NCBI RefSeq assembly: GCF_003688405.1
Contig: NZ_REFC01000013.1
Location: 372,001-436,000, forward strand
Length of the DNA stretch: 64,000 nucleotides
Reading direction: 5' to 3'
Source of the DNA: Ulvibacter antarcticus
GTDB lineage: Bacteria; Bacteroidota; Bacteroidia; Flavobacteriales; Flavobacteriaceae
This document shows, piece by piece, positions 42,395 through 51,142 of the stretch; within the stretch, counting starts at the first letter, position 1; the number at the start of each line of letters is the position of its first letter. The notes below the pieces were generated by a model, which worked only from the letters and a program-made list of their open reading frames with translations, searched no databases and was not told where the DNA came from. The translations under genes and the position numbers were made by a program.

Positions 42395-43303
42395 ATGAAA
42401 AACAACTACGTTATGGCGACCTTGATGTGTTTCTTCGTATTAGGTTTATTTGCTCAGGATTTTCAAGATGATATGGAATATAATCCAGGTGATCCCTTCG
42501 GACCCTGGTGGTACGATTGCCCAATTAATTGCCCTGAAATTGTAGATGGCTTTGCCAATACCGGCAATAAATCTGCGATTGTTATGGCAGATGGAATTAG
42601 TGAGATTGATCTGGATCTCGGACTAAATACCGAAGGAATATTCGAACTCGATTTTTATATGTATATCGCAGAAGGTAGAGAAGCTTATTTTGGGATACTT
42701 GAGGATATTACCTTGATAAATGGAGGCTCCGGATCTTTCATTGCCAATATACACTTTAATCGTGATCTGTTATCCCCAGCTGTTGGGGAGATAGAAGAAT
42801 TTTCGGTGCCTACTGGAAATTCCACATCCTTTTCTTACCCGGTACTAAATTGGTTTAAAGTAGATATACGGGTTGTGATGGATCCTGCGGGTGATACTTG
42901 GGGATTTAAGATAGATGGAGTTCAGGTCCTGGCAGATGGTACACCGCTAAGAAATAGCGATGGCGATGAATTAGAAAGCTATGGCGGAATTTCTTTCTTT
43001 TCGGTTTCAACCGATGCAGAATGGTATTTGGATAGTTTTAATTTTGATGCTTCTCCTCTTTTAGGAGTTTCTAGCGAAGAATTAGCGGCATTTAAAATTT
43101 ATCCCAATCCAACTTCAGGAGTGCTTAATATTTCTTCGGAAAGACTTATAACTTCAATTTCAGTATATACAGTTGAAGGCAAAGTTGTAAACGCGGAAGT
43201 TTCCGAAGAACGTATAGATGTATCGCAATTAGCTTCAGGAATTTATTTCATTGAAGTAGCGACGAGCATAGGTAAGAACGTTTCACAGTTTATAAAAGAA
43301 TAA
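42395..43303 (+). CDS. Secreted protein with T9SS type A sorting domain
   Basis: A 302-residue protein with a signal peptide (MKNNYVMATLMCFFVLGLFAQ). A jellyroll-like domain (about 22-225: DFQDDMEYNPGDPFGPWWYDCPINCPEI ... GIFELDFYMYIAEG ... WYLDSFNFDASP) resembles LamG/carbohydrate-binding folds in pattern only. A C-terminal sorting domain (about 235-302: AFKIYPNPTSGVLNISSERL ... GIYFIEVATSIGKNVSQFIKE) follows. It is exported by T9SS. The substrate is unknown; a sugar- or protein-binding role is possible. Confidence 0.82.
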   Translation: MKNNYVMATLMCFFVLGLFAQDFQDDMEYNPGDPFGPWWYDCPINCPEIVDGFANTGNKSAIVMADGISEIDLDLGLNTEGIFELDFYMYIAEGREAYFGILEDITLINGGSGSFIANIHFNRDLLSPAVGEIEEFSVPTGNSTSFSYPVLNWFKVDIRVVMDPAGDTWGFKIDGVQVLADGTPLRNSDGDELESYGGISFFSVSTDAEWYLDSFNFDASPLLGVSSEELAAFKIYPNPTSGVLNISSERLITSISVYTVEGKVVNAEVSEERIDVSQLASGIYFIEVATSIGKNVSQFIKE

Positions 43304-43325
43304 TATAAACCTAATTTCAAAAAAA

Positions 43326-43355
43326 AACCATCTGCCTAAAGCGGATGGTTTTTTG
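43326..43355. terminator. Bidirectional terminator
   Basis: AACCATC ... GATGGTT stem with flanking A and T runs between the convergent genes ending at 43303 (+) and 43392 (-). Confidence 0.85.
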
Positions 43356-43391
43356 TTTATTAGAAACAAAATCGGGGGCTCTAATAAAATT

Positions 43392-44594
43392 TTATTCCAT
43401 TACAAGTATTCTCCAATTTCTTGAAGCAGGGTCTACAATATCAAGAGGACCTGTTGTAATTTTATTTAATCGCACTCTAACTGTATTCGCAGAACTTACA
43501 TAACAACTCCATTGTAAACCGGTTTCGATTGCCCCTAATGGATTGCAATCACAGCTACTGCCAACAGCAGCTCCTGGAACAGTTACTGATAGTTCATCGG
43601 TTAAGCCATTGATAATAATAGGAAAATTTAGAGTTGCTGTAGTTTTAAGTCCGGTGAGAAGTAGTCTTCTGGATGAATTAGGTGTAAAATAAATACTGGT
43701 TCCATCGTATTCAATTGTTCCGGTTTCCGGTGTTGATAGTTTAGTACCGGGAGTAAGCTTTAGAGGAGCCGAATTAGCTGTAGCCGTTCCAGCTTTAAGT
43801 TGTAATGCAGCCGTTGGGTTTCCTGTGCCAATACCTACTCTTCCTGTAGCCCTAATAGTCATTTCGAGACCATTTTCATAGGCAGTTTCATCACCATTCC
43901 CTGTTACTGAAAGATCGTATTTTGTTGGTAAGTTTCCACTACTGTGGTCACCATCTGCAATTGGACTGATATAAGCTACATCACCGGATTTTGCTGTGCC
44001 ATTCCACACTTTTCCGTTTATGGCACCAAGAGGATCATTGTCGTTTAATTGTTGACGCGAACTAAATGTACCATTTGTTGTAAAGAATATAAGATTCGGT
44101 GCGTTGGGTGGTTCTGCACTTGTGATTTGAATATCGTTATCACCCGCAAACTTAAGTTCCAGACTCTCTTCAGGGTTCTTAGTTCCCATACCAATACGAC
44201 CGCTATCTTGAATTACTACATCAACTCCATTAACCGCAGCTTGTCTCGCATACATTAGATCCTCATCATCGTCATTATAGCCATCACGCCATTCTGCGCC
44301 ATAATCCAGCCATTGTGCTAAAGAATTGTCCCAATAATGAAGTCCTTTTTGAAATGTGCCTGTATCTGCTACTAAAAAAACCAGTAGCCCATCCTGATCG
44401 GCTGTTGGATTCGTTGTAGGGAAATTTTCAATTCGAGGCAGCAATATTCCATCCTTTGATGTGGGATTTACTTTATTAGAAGCACTAATATCTAGTATGC
44501 TGCGTGGATTATTCGATCTAATACCAACCTGCGCGTAGCAGGACAGTGTGAAGGTCGAAATACTTATATAAGCTAATATTGTTGTTAATTTCAT
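43392..44594 (-). CDS. Secreted VGIG-type protein (paralogue of the next gene)
   Basis: A 400-residue protein. The signal peptide ends at CYAQ, followed by VGIRSNNPRSILDISASNKVNPTSKDGILLPRIENFPTTNP, then LHYWDNSLAQWLDYG. It matches the protein at 44625-45836 along its whole length: SGRIGMGTKNPEESLELKFAGDNDIQITSAEPPNAP, GRVGIGTGNPTAALQLKAG, and a C-terminal domain with CDCNPLGAIETGLQWSCYVSSANTVRVRLNKI ... RNWRILVME. Three internal GIG/GMG-T-x-x-P-x-x-x-L-x-L blocks are seen. Function unknown. It is 30 bp downstream of its paralogue in the same direction, a tandem duplication. Confidence 0.8.
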   Translation of the reverse strand: MKLTTILAYISISTFTLSCYAQVGIRSNNPRSILDISASNKVNPTSKDGILLPRIENFPTTNPTADQDGLLVFLVADTGTFQKGLHYWDNSLAQWLDYGAEWRDGYNDDDEDLMYARQAAVNGVDVVIQDSGRIGMGTKNPEESLELKFAGDNDIQITSAEPPNAPNLIFFTTNGTFSSRQQLNDNDPLGAINGKVWNGTAKSGDVAYISPIADGDHSSGNLPTKYDLSVTGNGDETAYENGLEMTIRATGRVGIGTGNPTAALQLKAGTATANSAPLKLTPGTKLSTPETGTIEYDGTSIYFTPNSSRRLLLTGLKTTATLNFPIIINGLTDELSVTVPGAAVGSSCDCNPLGAIETGLQWSCYVSSANTVRVRLNKITTGPLDIVDPASRNWRILVME

Positions 44595-44624
44595 ATCGAT
44601 AATATTGTAGAATTCGACTTACTT

Positions 44625-45836
44625 TTAATCTATTACTGTGACCTTCCAATTTCGGTCTGAAGGATTTACGCTTCCGCTTGAAACGTTTGTAAGCCGTATC
44701 GTTACTACGCCTGCTGAACTCACATAACAACTCCATTGTAAGTTGTTTTCAATACCCGGAGCAGGGGCACATGAGCAAGAGCTCGTAGTAATTGCTCCTG
44801 TTACGGACATTGTTAATTCTGAAGTGCCTCTGGATCCAATATTTGGAAAGTTGAGACTTTGGCTATTTGAAACACCATTTAAAAATACTTTTCTGGTAGT
44901 ATTTGGGGTGAAATAAAGATTGGTTCCATCAAATTCTATAGCACCTTGTTCTGCGGTTGACAAATTAGTGCCTGCTGTTAGTTTAAGGGGAGCTGAGTTC
45001 GCTGATGAAGTACCGGCTTTCAAGTTGAGTACCGCTGTAGGATTTGTAATTCCAATCCCTACATTTCCGGTACTACGAATCACCATTTCAGGTTCATGTT
45101 CTGTAATACCACTATCTCCTGGTTCGGTCACGGCAAATTCTATTTTAGTTGGGAGATTTCCAGAGGAGTGATTTCCATCTGCTTTTAATTGAATGTTTGC
45201 AACATCACCCGACTTACCACTTCCGGCCCAAACTTTACCTGTGATATAACCAATTGGATCATCGTCATTCATGAAATCCGGTGATTCGAAAGTGTCATTC
45301 ATTGTATAAAAAGTAAGTTGTGGGGCATCAGGAGCTGAAGCACTTGTAATTTGAATGTCATTATCACCTACCAATTTTAATTCAAGACTTTCTTCTGGAG
45401 CACTTGTTCCCATACCTATATGACCAGAATCCAAAACCACTACATCGGTTCCCGTTGCATCTGCTTGTCTTGCATAAATAAGATTTGGAGTGAATCCACT
45501 ATGAACCTGAGCAACATTTCCATCATTCCATTCTTCATTGTAGGCAATCCATTTTTTTGGGGTATTGTCCCAATAATGAAACCCTTTTTTATAAGTTCCT
45601 GTTGCAGAAGTAAGAAATACTATCATCCCGTCCTGTTGATTACCTGGATTGGTAGTTGGAAAATTACTAATTCTTGGAATTAATAAACCGTCAGTATTTG
45701 AAGGACTGCTAGGATTGGCAATTTGAATGTCTAAGGTACTTTTGGGATCTGTAGTTCCAATTCCAACTTCCTGTGCCTTGGAAACTGTAATAGAGAGTAC
45801 CAGAGATACCGCAATAAAAGTGTAAATTTTCTTCAT
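44625..45836 (-). CDS. Secreted VGIG-type protein (tandem paralogue)
   Basis: The start is placed at 45836 (MKKIYTFIAVSLVLSITVSKAQ), a signal peptide; an ATG at 45860 adds eight residues. The protein has about 403 residues. EVGIGTTDPKSTLDIQIANPSSPSNTDGLLIPRISNFPTTNP and GFHYWDNTPKKWIAYNEEW form the shared N-terminal module. GHIGMGTSAPEESLELKLVGDNDIQITSASAPDAP and GNVGIGITNPTAVLNLKAG repeat the core. The C-terminal domain has CSCAPAPGIENNLQWSCYVSSAGVVTIRLTNV ... RNWKVTVID. The same domain ends the neighbour. Likely extracellular; no anchor visible. Confidence 0.8.
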   Translation of the reverse strand: MKKIYTFIAVSLVLSITVSKAQEVGIGTTDPKSTLDIQIANPSSPSNTDGLLIPRISNFPTTNPGNQQDGMIVFLTSATGTYKKGFHYWDNTPKKWIAYNEEWNDGNVAQVHSGFTPNLIYARQADATGTDVVVLDSGHIGMGTSAPEESLELKLVGDNDIQITSASAPDAPQLTFYTMNDTFESPDFMNDDDPIGYITGKVWAGSGKSGDVANIQLKADGNHSSGNLPTKIEFAVTEPGDSGITEHEPEMVIRSTGNVGIGITNPTAVLNLKAGTSSANSAPLKLTAGTNLSTAEQGAIEFDGTNLYFTPNTTRKVFLNGVSNSQSLNFPNIGSRGTSELTMSVTGAITTSSCSCAPAPGIENNLQWSCYVSSAGVVTIRLTNVSSGSVNPSDRNWKVTVID

Positions 45837-46039
45837 AAGTAGTAGATAATTTGGGGTCATCTATTACAAATCTATGGCTTTTGGTATTTTTCGAAAAATA
45901 TAATTGATTGATTTTTAGATATATTCGATATAAGAACTATAAATATCGATGAAATGCAATTATATGTAAGTTTATATTTACTTTATAATTTCTACACATC
46001 GTTAAAGTGTAAAATTAACAAGTTGAAAAGTTATTTATA

Positions 46040-49000
46040 TTATTCTGTACTGAATAGTTCACTTAGAAAACTGCGGGCGTCTTCTCTCCAATTTTCAGTT
46101 AGATCGGAGGGATTAAAATAAACGTCGTTTAATTCAAAATTATCCAGATCTATGCTTTGTTGTGCTTCGGAAATACCCATATACAATTCTACTTTTTCTG
46201 GTTTCTCAGTTGCTTCCGAAGCAGACGAATAACCATAATTGTAAACTAAGTATTTCTTTCCGAGGTGATCCATTTCACCTAAATAAGTGATTTCATCAGG
46301 ATATGCATCAGACGAGTTTCCTACTGAATTAAATAGAGATAATTTTGCAAGTTCTTCTTGCTCTAAGTATTGCTGAGGTATTTCACTAGATCGACCCAAA
46401 CTGATCATCAATTCCATAAGTTCAAATCTGGAGTAAAGATCTTGAAAAGCACTGGTCATTAATTGAGGGGAAATATCCATATTCAGTTCAATCGCGGTGA
46501 ATAAAGCCTCCGTTTTCAACCAATTTCGATCTTCAACCGATTGCGCAATGGTCTTGAGTATATCGACATATTCCGGATCGTCCAACCTTAGAACTTCTAT
46601 AAGATTAATGTAATTATGGATGAGTTGATAATTTAAATAGTCATATGTGTTTCGTAAGTCCAGCTGCACATAATTTTCTATATCCTCCATACTATAAGAC
46701 ATAAATTTTTCCAGTACTGCAGTGGTCTTTTTTACATAAGAACTGTCATATTGTATTTTAGAAGTGTATTGCTCAAGTAATTTATCTCGGAAATCATTTG
46801 TTTCAATTAGTTTTAGAGTGGTTTCCTGATGATCGGTAAATAGCGAAATAGAGTCGGATAATCTATAGAATATGTCATAGGAGTTATTTTTCCGAATGGG
46901 TTTATCTTCTTCTATCAGCTCAAAAAAGGTTTCGGAAATGGTTGGGTCAGAAAGCAGTGGAAGCTCTTCTAAAATCGTAATTTTAGTTTGATTAGCCGCT
47001 TTTCCTGAACGATAATACTCTTTTAATGTTGCTAGCGTATTAGGTTCGTCAAGTAAGAATAATTCATTTATTATATTTTGTTTCACACGAGTATCCTTCA
47101 CATTATCACCATAATTCCTGTTCAAATTTTTCTTCAATAACGCATAGTCTTCCGAAGTGAATATGTAATAATTAAAAGCATTTATAGCATTTTCAAATAC
47201 CACCGAATCCTTTGATTTTAAATTCTTAAAAATTTCATTCGATTTCGAGGAAGTAATGTCGAATTTAGTTTTGGATTTGTTCAGAATAACAAATGAATTA
47301 AAAAAAGCATCACTACTCCCTTGTTCCAACTCTTCTTCGCTTAGATACGTCAATAAGAGAGACAGCACATTTTCATGTAGGAGTAGGCGCATTCGCTGTC
47401 TAATATGTGTGTTTTTGTTATGTATAAGGACTTCCCTGGCCTCATTTCCTTGAATTTCGATCGATTTATTACTTACAATGGTATCGCCTGTTTCCAGTAG
47501 TGTTTGGAGATAATCAGTATAAAATTGATCTACCGATTTATGCTTTGCGTACTTTTTGAATTCTAACTGCTGTAAATTATAAACACCACCGGAAGTAGGA
47601 CTCGTAGTTGAATAAGTTATAGAACTATTAAACTCTGAATTTGTGGGATATAAAGTGTCAGTTTCAATCTGAGATTCTTTCCTGAAGTTAAAACGATAAT
47701 TTTGATGTGACGTAATAATAGTGTCCAAAACTGTTTTCTCAAACGTATTAAATGAAAAAGATTTGAAAAATTTGTTCTCTTTAGGAACTTTCTCCGTTTC
47801 ATTCAGTTTCTGAGCCAGCATCATAAAAGTACGGTTCCCTCTTAATATCACTTTAGCAAGTGTATTGTATTTATCTGATAAAGCTACTTCGTATTCAAAA
47901 CCCTTGTGTCCATCTATTTCAATTGCTTTAGGCTCGCCTAGCATGGTGCCTCGTTCCGAAAAATAAGTATTGAAATATGCCAAATAATCATCCTCATTAT
48001 CGATATAATACCCCATTGGTTGGTCGTTGTACCTAAGTAAATAAAGCATTTCCTGTTCCTTGTCCTGAGAAGTGAAAATTTTAAGATCATAGAGCGTGTT
48101 TTCATCTCCGTTCGGATTAGGAACTATTCTCGACAGATCCTGAACCTGCCCGGGAACCGAAATAGAATATGCACCAAGATCATTTTTGTTTGTTTTCCAA
48201 ACCGAAGCTGGAAATTTTGGTTCATAAATAAAAATAGAATCAAAAAATGCATTTGCGTATTCGCTATTAATCTCATCGATGGAGTTTTCAATAAAAAACG
48301 AATACAGAATGCTGTTTGCAAGGGCAATTTGCATTCGGGTAATACTTTTCCCTTTTTTTATTAAAATTTCAGTAAAATCTATACCATTTCGCTTGAAATC
48401 CTTTTGAGAAATTAGTTCTTCATTACTTTCGTCTATCTGATTTTTAATAATATTTTCGACATAGTCGAAATCTTTATTATAGCCGGTTTCCCTAAGATCG
48501 ATCGCCATATAAGTAAATGTACCTCCGTAGATCAGGTCTGTCGCAGTCATAGTTCTAACTTTATCAACCACATCTAATGGGACAGATTTTGTCGGGGTCG
48601 CGACTCTAAGTCCCAATTCTGAATTATCATCAATATGCCATTTCTTGAGGTTTGGAACGATTTTATATTCTTCGGAAGGATTATCGAATGTTGCCTCAAC
48701 TTTACGAACCTCATAACCTTTTTCCCGAAGCAATTCGATAATTCCAAATTTACCCGGTAAATGAGCAGTTCCAACCGCGGCGAAAACTGAACTCTGCTGC
48801 ATGATTTTATCCATGCTATTCGCCATGGTAATATTCCGCTTTTTCATGATCTTATCGATGGCATTCAAACCTGTGGCGAAGGTTAAAATTTCTTCAATAT
48901 CCCCGCGATAGTAGATATCTGTGAGCTTTTCAAGAAAGAGATTTCTTTCCTCGGCATTTGAATTTAAAATTTCAAGAACACTGCGTCTTATTTCTTCATC

Positions 49001-49555
49001 ATCTATACTCTCTATAGGCGGTAGTTGATCCTCTACCTTTTCAAGTCCTGTAATTTGTTTATCCAGATTGTTTGCTATTCCGAAGAGATATGCATCTAAA
49101 AAAGTTCTTTTGTCGGTTTCTCTTTCAACTTCCTCGCTTAACATCGCCTCTATCATTAAAGGGTGTTGCAGCGGAAAACTATCGATCTCTATTCCATTTA
49201 TTTCGTAAAAGCGTTTTGATAATCGTTTATACTCATCGGCCGTTAAAATTCGTTTAAAGCTATTTTCGAGTCCGCTGGCAAAAAAATTATCGCCCAAGCT
49301 ATTAGTTACAGAATCGGGATGAATTTCCAGCGCAAACATTTCCGATTTCTCTAAGGCCGGAATTAAAGCATCACTAAATTTAAAGGCGCGTTCATCTTTA
49401 ACGTGCATGGTACCAAAGAGATATGATTTCTTAGTGTTATTTTGATGATCTATTTCCCATAGCAACTTATAATCGTCACGATTCTGTGCTAAACAAGCTT
49501 GACTTATAATGAAAAATAGTAGTAAATAGAAAAAATGTGTGAAGGCCTTGAACAT
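46040..49555 (-). CDS. Very large TraB/GumN-family protein
   Basis: An 1171-residue protein with a signal peptide (about 1-24). The TraB/GumN domain (about 27-290) has its two hallmarks, LFGTMHVKDERAF (about 46-58) and VGTAHLPGKFGIIELLREKGYEV (about 263-285). Ordinary members of this TIKI-like putative metalloprotease family are about 290 residues. Here some 880 residues follow, with two related beta-rich stretches (around SFFIENSIDEINSEYANAFFDSIFI and LLLTYLSEEELEQGSSDAFFNSFVI) and then an all-helical HEAT-like part (about 800-1080). The fusion probably works in the periplasm or at the surface. Monocistronic; function unknown. Confidence 0.85.
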   Translation of the reverse strand: MFKAFTHFFYLLLFFIISQACLAQNRDDYKLLWEIDHQNNTKKSYLFGTMHVKDERAFKFSDALIPALEKSEMFALEIHPDSVTNSLGDNFFASGLENSFKRILTADEYKRLSKRFYEINGIEIDSFPLQHPLMIEAMLSEEVERETDKRTFLDAYLFGIANNLDKQITGLEKVEDQLPPIESIDDEEIRRSVLEILNSNAEERNLFLEKLTDIYYRGDIEEILTFATGLNAIDKIMKKRNITMANSMDKIMQQSSVFAAVGTAHLPGKFGIIELLREKGYEVRKVEATFDNPSEEYKIVPNLKKWHIDDNSELGLRVATPTKSVPLDVVDKVRTMTATDLIYGGTFTYMAIDLRETGYNKDFDYVENIIKNQIDESNEELISQKDFKRNGIDFTEILIKKGKSITRMQIALANSILYSFFIENSIDEINSEYANAFFDSIFIYEPKFPASVWKTNKNDLGAYSISVPGQVQDLSRIVPNPNGDENTLYDLKIFTSQDKEQEMLYLLRYNDQPMGYYIDNEDDYLAYFNTYFSERGTMLGEPKAIEIDGHKGFEYEVALSDKYNTLAKVILRGNRTFMMLAQKLNETEKVPKENKFFKSFSFNTFEKTVLDTIITSHQNYRFNFRKESQIETDTLYPTNSEFNSSITYSTTSPTSGGVYNLQQLEFKKYAKHKSVDQFYTDYLQTLLETGDTIVSNKSIEIQGNEAREVLIHNKNTHIRQRMRLLLHENVLSLLLTYLSEEELEQGSSDAFFNSFVILNKSKTKFDITSSKSNEIFKNLKSKDSVVFENAINAFNYYIFTSEDYALLKKNLNRNYGDNVKDTRVKQNIINELFLLDEPNTLATLKEYYRSGKAANQTKITILEELPLLSDPTISETFFELIEEDKPIRKNNSYDIFYRLSDSISLFTDHQETTLKLIETNDFRDKLLEQYTSKIQYDSSYVKKTTAVLEKFMSYSMEDIENYVQLDLRNTYDYLNYQLIHNYINLIEVLRLDDPEYVDILKTIAQSVEDRNWLKTEALFTAIELNMDISPQLMTSAFQDLYSRFELMELMISLGRSSEIPQQYLEQEELAKLSLFNSVGNSSDAYPDEITYLGEMDHLGKKYLVYNYGYSSASEATEKPEKVELYMGISEAQQSIDLDNFELNDVYFNPSDLTENWREDARSFLSELFSTE

Positions 49556-49629
49556 AGCAGAAATGAGCGGTAATTAATCTTATATTTGCTCAATAATACT
49601 GATTTTATTAGTCATTAATCACTAATTAT

Positions 49630-50937
49630 TTGAGATTTTCTAAAAAACTTAGCCATAAACTCGATGATGCGATCAAAGTGAAAATTCTCACTTGGGCGCA
49701 GCAATTTCACGAAGTTGTCTGGTTAGATTCTAACGATCATAATCAGACGCACAGCCAATTCAAGGCTATTTTAGCTGTGGACGCTTTTACAGCTATAAAA
49801 ACGGATGCTCATACTGCATTCGATAAATTGAACGAATATCAACAAAAGACGAAAGATTGGCTTTTTGGCTATCTTACCTATGATGTTAAAAATGATGTTG
49901 AAAACCTGAGTTCTAAGAATTATGACGGACTTGATTTTCCGGATTTATATTTTTTTCAGCCTAAGAAGGTTTTTTTATTTTCTGAAACCAACGTGACCCT
50001 ACATTATCTAAATATGGTAGATGATGAATTGGAGGAGGATTGGCAGGAGATTTTAGATACGGTTATTTCTGAAGCGGATACAAATAGTTTGGATCATCCC
50101 GTAAAAATTAGCCTACGAACTTCGAAAGACTCCTATTTTCAGAAAGTAAATGAAATGTTACGTCATATAGATCGCGGAGATATTTATGAAGCCAATTTCT
50201 GTCAGGAGTTCTTTTCTGAAAACACTAAAATTGATCCCTTAGCTTCGTTTATACATCTTAATGCGATTTCAAAACCACCTTTTGCCACTTTCTTAAAATT
50301 TGAAGAGCATTATGCGCTTTCTGCTTCGCCAGAACGTTACCTTCAGAAAACAGGAAGCAATGTTGTTTCACAGCCAATAAAAGGAACAGCAAAGCGAATG
50401 ATAGATCCTTCCGAAGATAAAAAAATGATATCACAATTGATGATGGATCAAAAAGAGCGAAGTGAAAATATTATGATCACGGATCTGGTTCGAAATGACC
50501 TTTCAAAAATTGCAGAAAAGGGGAGTGTACAGGTGGAAGAACTTTGTGGTATCTATACATTCGAACAAGTGCATCAAATGATTTCGACAGTGAGATGTAC
50601 GGTTTCTTCGGAAAAAACTTCGGTTGAGATTTTAAAAAGCACATTTCCGATGGGAAGTATGACAGGTGCTCCTAAAATTTCGGCCATGAAAATTATTGAG
50701 AAATTGGAAGATGCAAAACGCGGACTTTACAGTGGTGCAATCGGTTATTTTCTACCTAATGGAGATTTCGATTTTAATGTGGTAATTAGAAGCATATTGT
50801 ACAACGCCAGCCGGAATTATGTAAGCTTTTCTGTAGGAGGAGCGATTACTGCAGCTTCCATTCCCGAGCGAGAATATGAAGAATGCCTGTTAAAAGCAAA
50901 AGCAATGCGTGAAGTAGTGGAAGGGACTGCTTCTTAG
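49630..50937 (+). CDS. pabB: Chorismate-binding enzyme, aminodeoxychorismate synthase component I-like
   Basis: A 435-residue protein with a TTG start (49630); no upstream in-frame ATG exists and no internal Met occurs before the conserved region. The chorismate-binding domain fills the C-terminal two thirds: RGDIYEANFCQEF, SPERYLQKTGSNVVSQPIKGTAKR, VRNDLSKIAEKGSVQVEEL, STVRCTVS, FPMGSMTGAPKISAMKIIEKLE, RGLYSGAIGYF. PIKGT favours PabB/TrpE type activity over isochorismate synthase. With a glutaminase partner it makes the p-aminobenzoate precursor of folate. No pabA or pabC lies beside it. It is followed by a heptamer array and tilS. Confidence 0.88.
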   Translation: MRFSKKLSHKLDDAIKVKILTWAQQFHEVVWLDSNDHNQTHSQFKAILAVDAFTAIKTDAHTAFDKLNEYQQKTKDWLFGYLTYDVKNDVENLSSKNYDGLDFPDLYFFQPKKVFLFSETNVTLHYLNMVDDELEEDWQEILDTVISEADTNSLDHPVKISLRTSKDSYFQKVNEMLRHIDRGDIYEANFCQEFFSENTKIDPLASFIHLNAISKPPFATFLKFEEHYALSASPERYLQKTGSNVVSQPIKGTAKRMIDPSEDKKMISQLMMDQKERSENIMITDLVRNDLSKIAEKGSVQVEELCGIYTFEQVHQMISTVRCTVSSEKTSVEILKSTFPMGSMTGAPKISAMKIIEKLEDAKRGLYSGAIGYFLPNGDFDFNVVIRSILYNASRNYVSFSVGGAITAASIPEREYEECLLKAKAMREVVEGTAS

Positions 50938-51048
50938 GATTGAGTTTAAATCCATTTCACTTTTAAATTTAAATAAAGCTTCTCGATATAATTTCCAATT
51001 TCCTTCACAGTCAATTTGAAATCGCTCGAAGTGACAAAGTGTATTTTT

Positions 51049-51117
51049 ACTATTTACTATTTACTATTTACTATTAACTATCAACCAGCACTCATTACTC
51101 AATACTCATTGCTAATA
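51049..51117. repeat. Intergenic heptamer array (ACTNNNN)10
   Basis: ACT (once each ACC and GCT) begins at 51049, 51056, 51063, 51070, 51077, 51084, 51090, 51097, 51104 and 51111: ten units at 7-bp steps with one 6-bp step. It ends 25 bp before the tilS ATG. The first four units are identical (ACTATTT or nearly so), the later ones degenerate. Confidence 0.85.
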
Positions 51118-51142
51118 ATGGAATTGTTAGATTTGTAACAAC

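Noticed and set aside
51001-51120. Possible CRISPR or direct-repeat array before tilS.
   Set aside because: Units are 7 bp with degenerate filler and no spacers; there are no cas genes in the window. Kept as a heptamer array.
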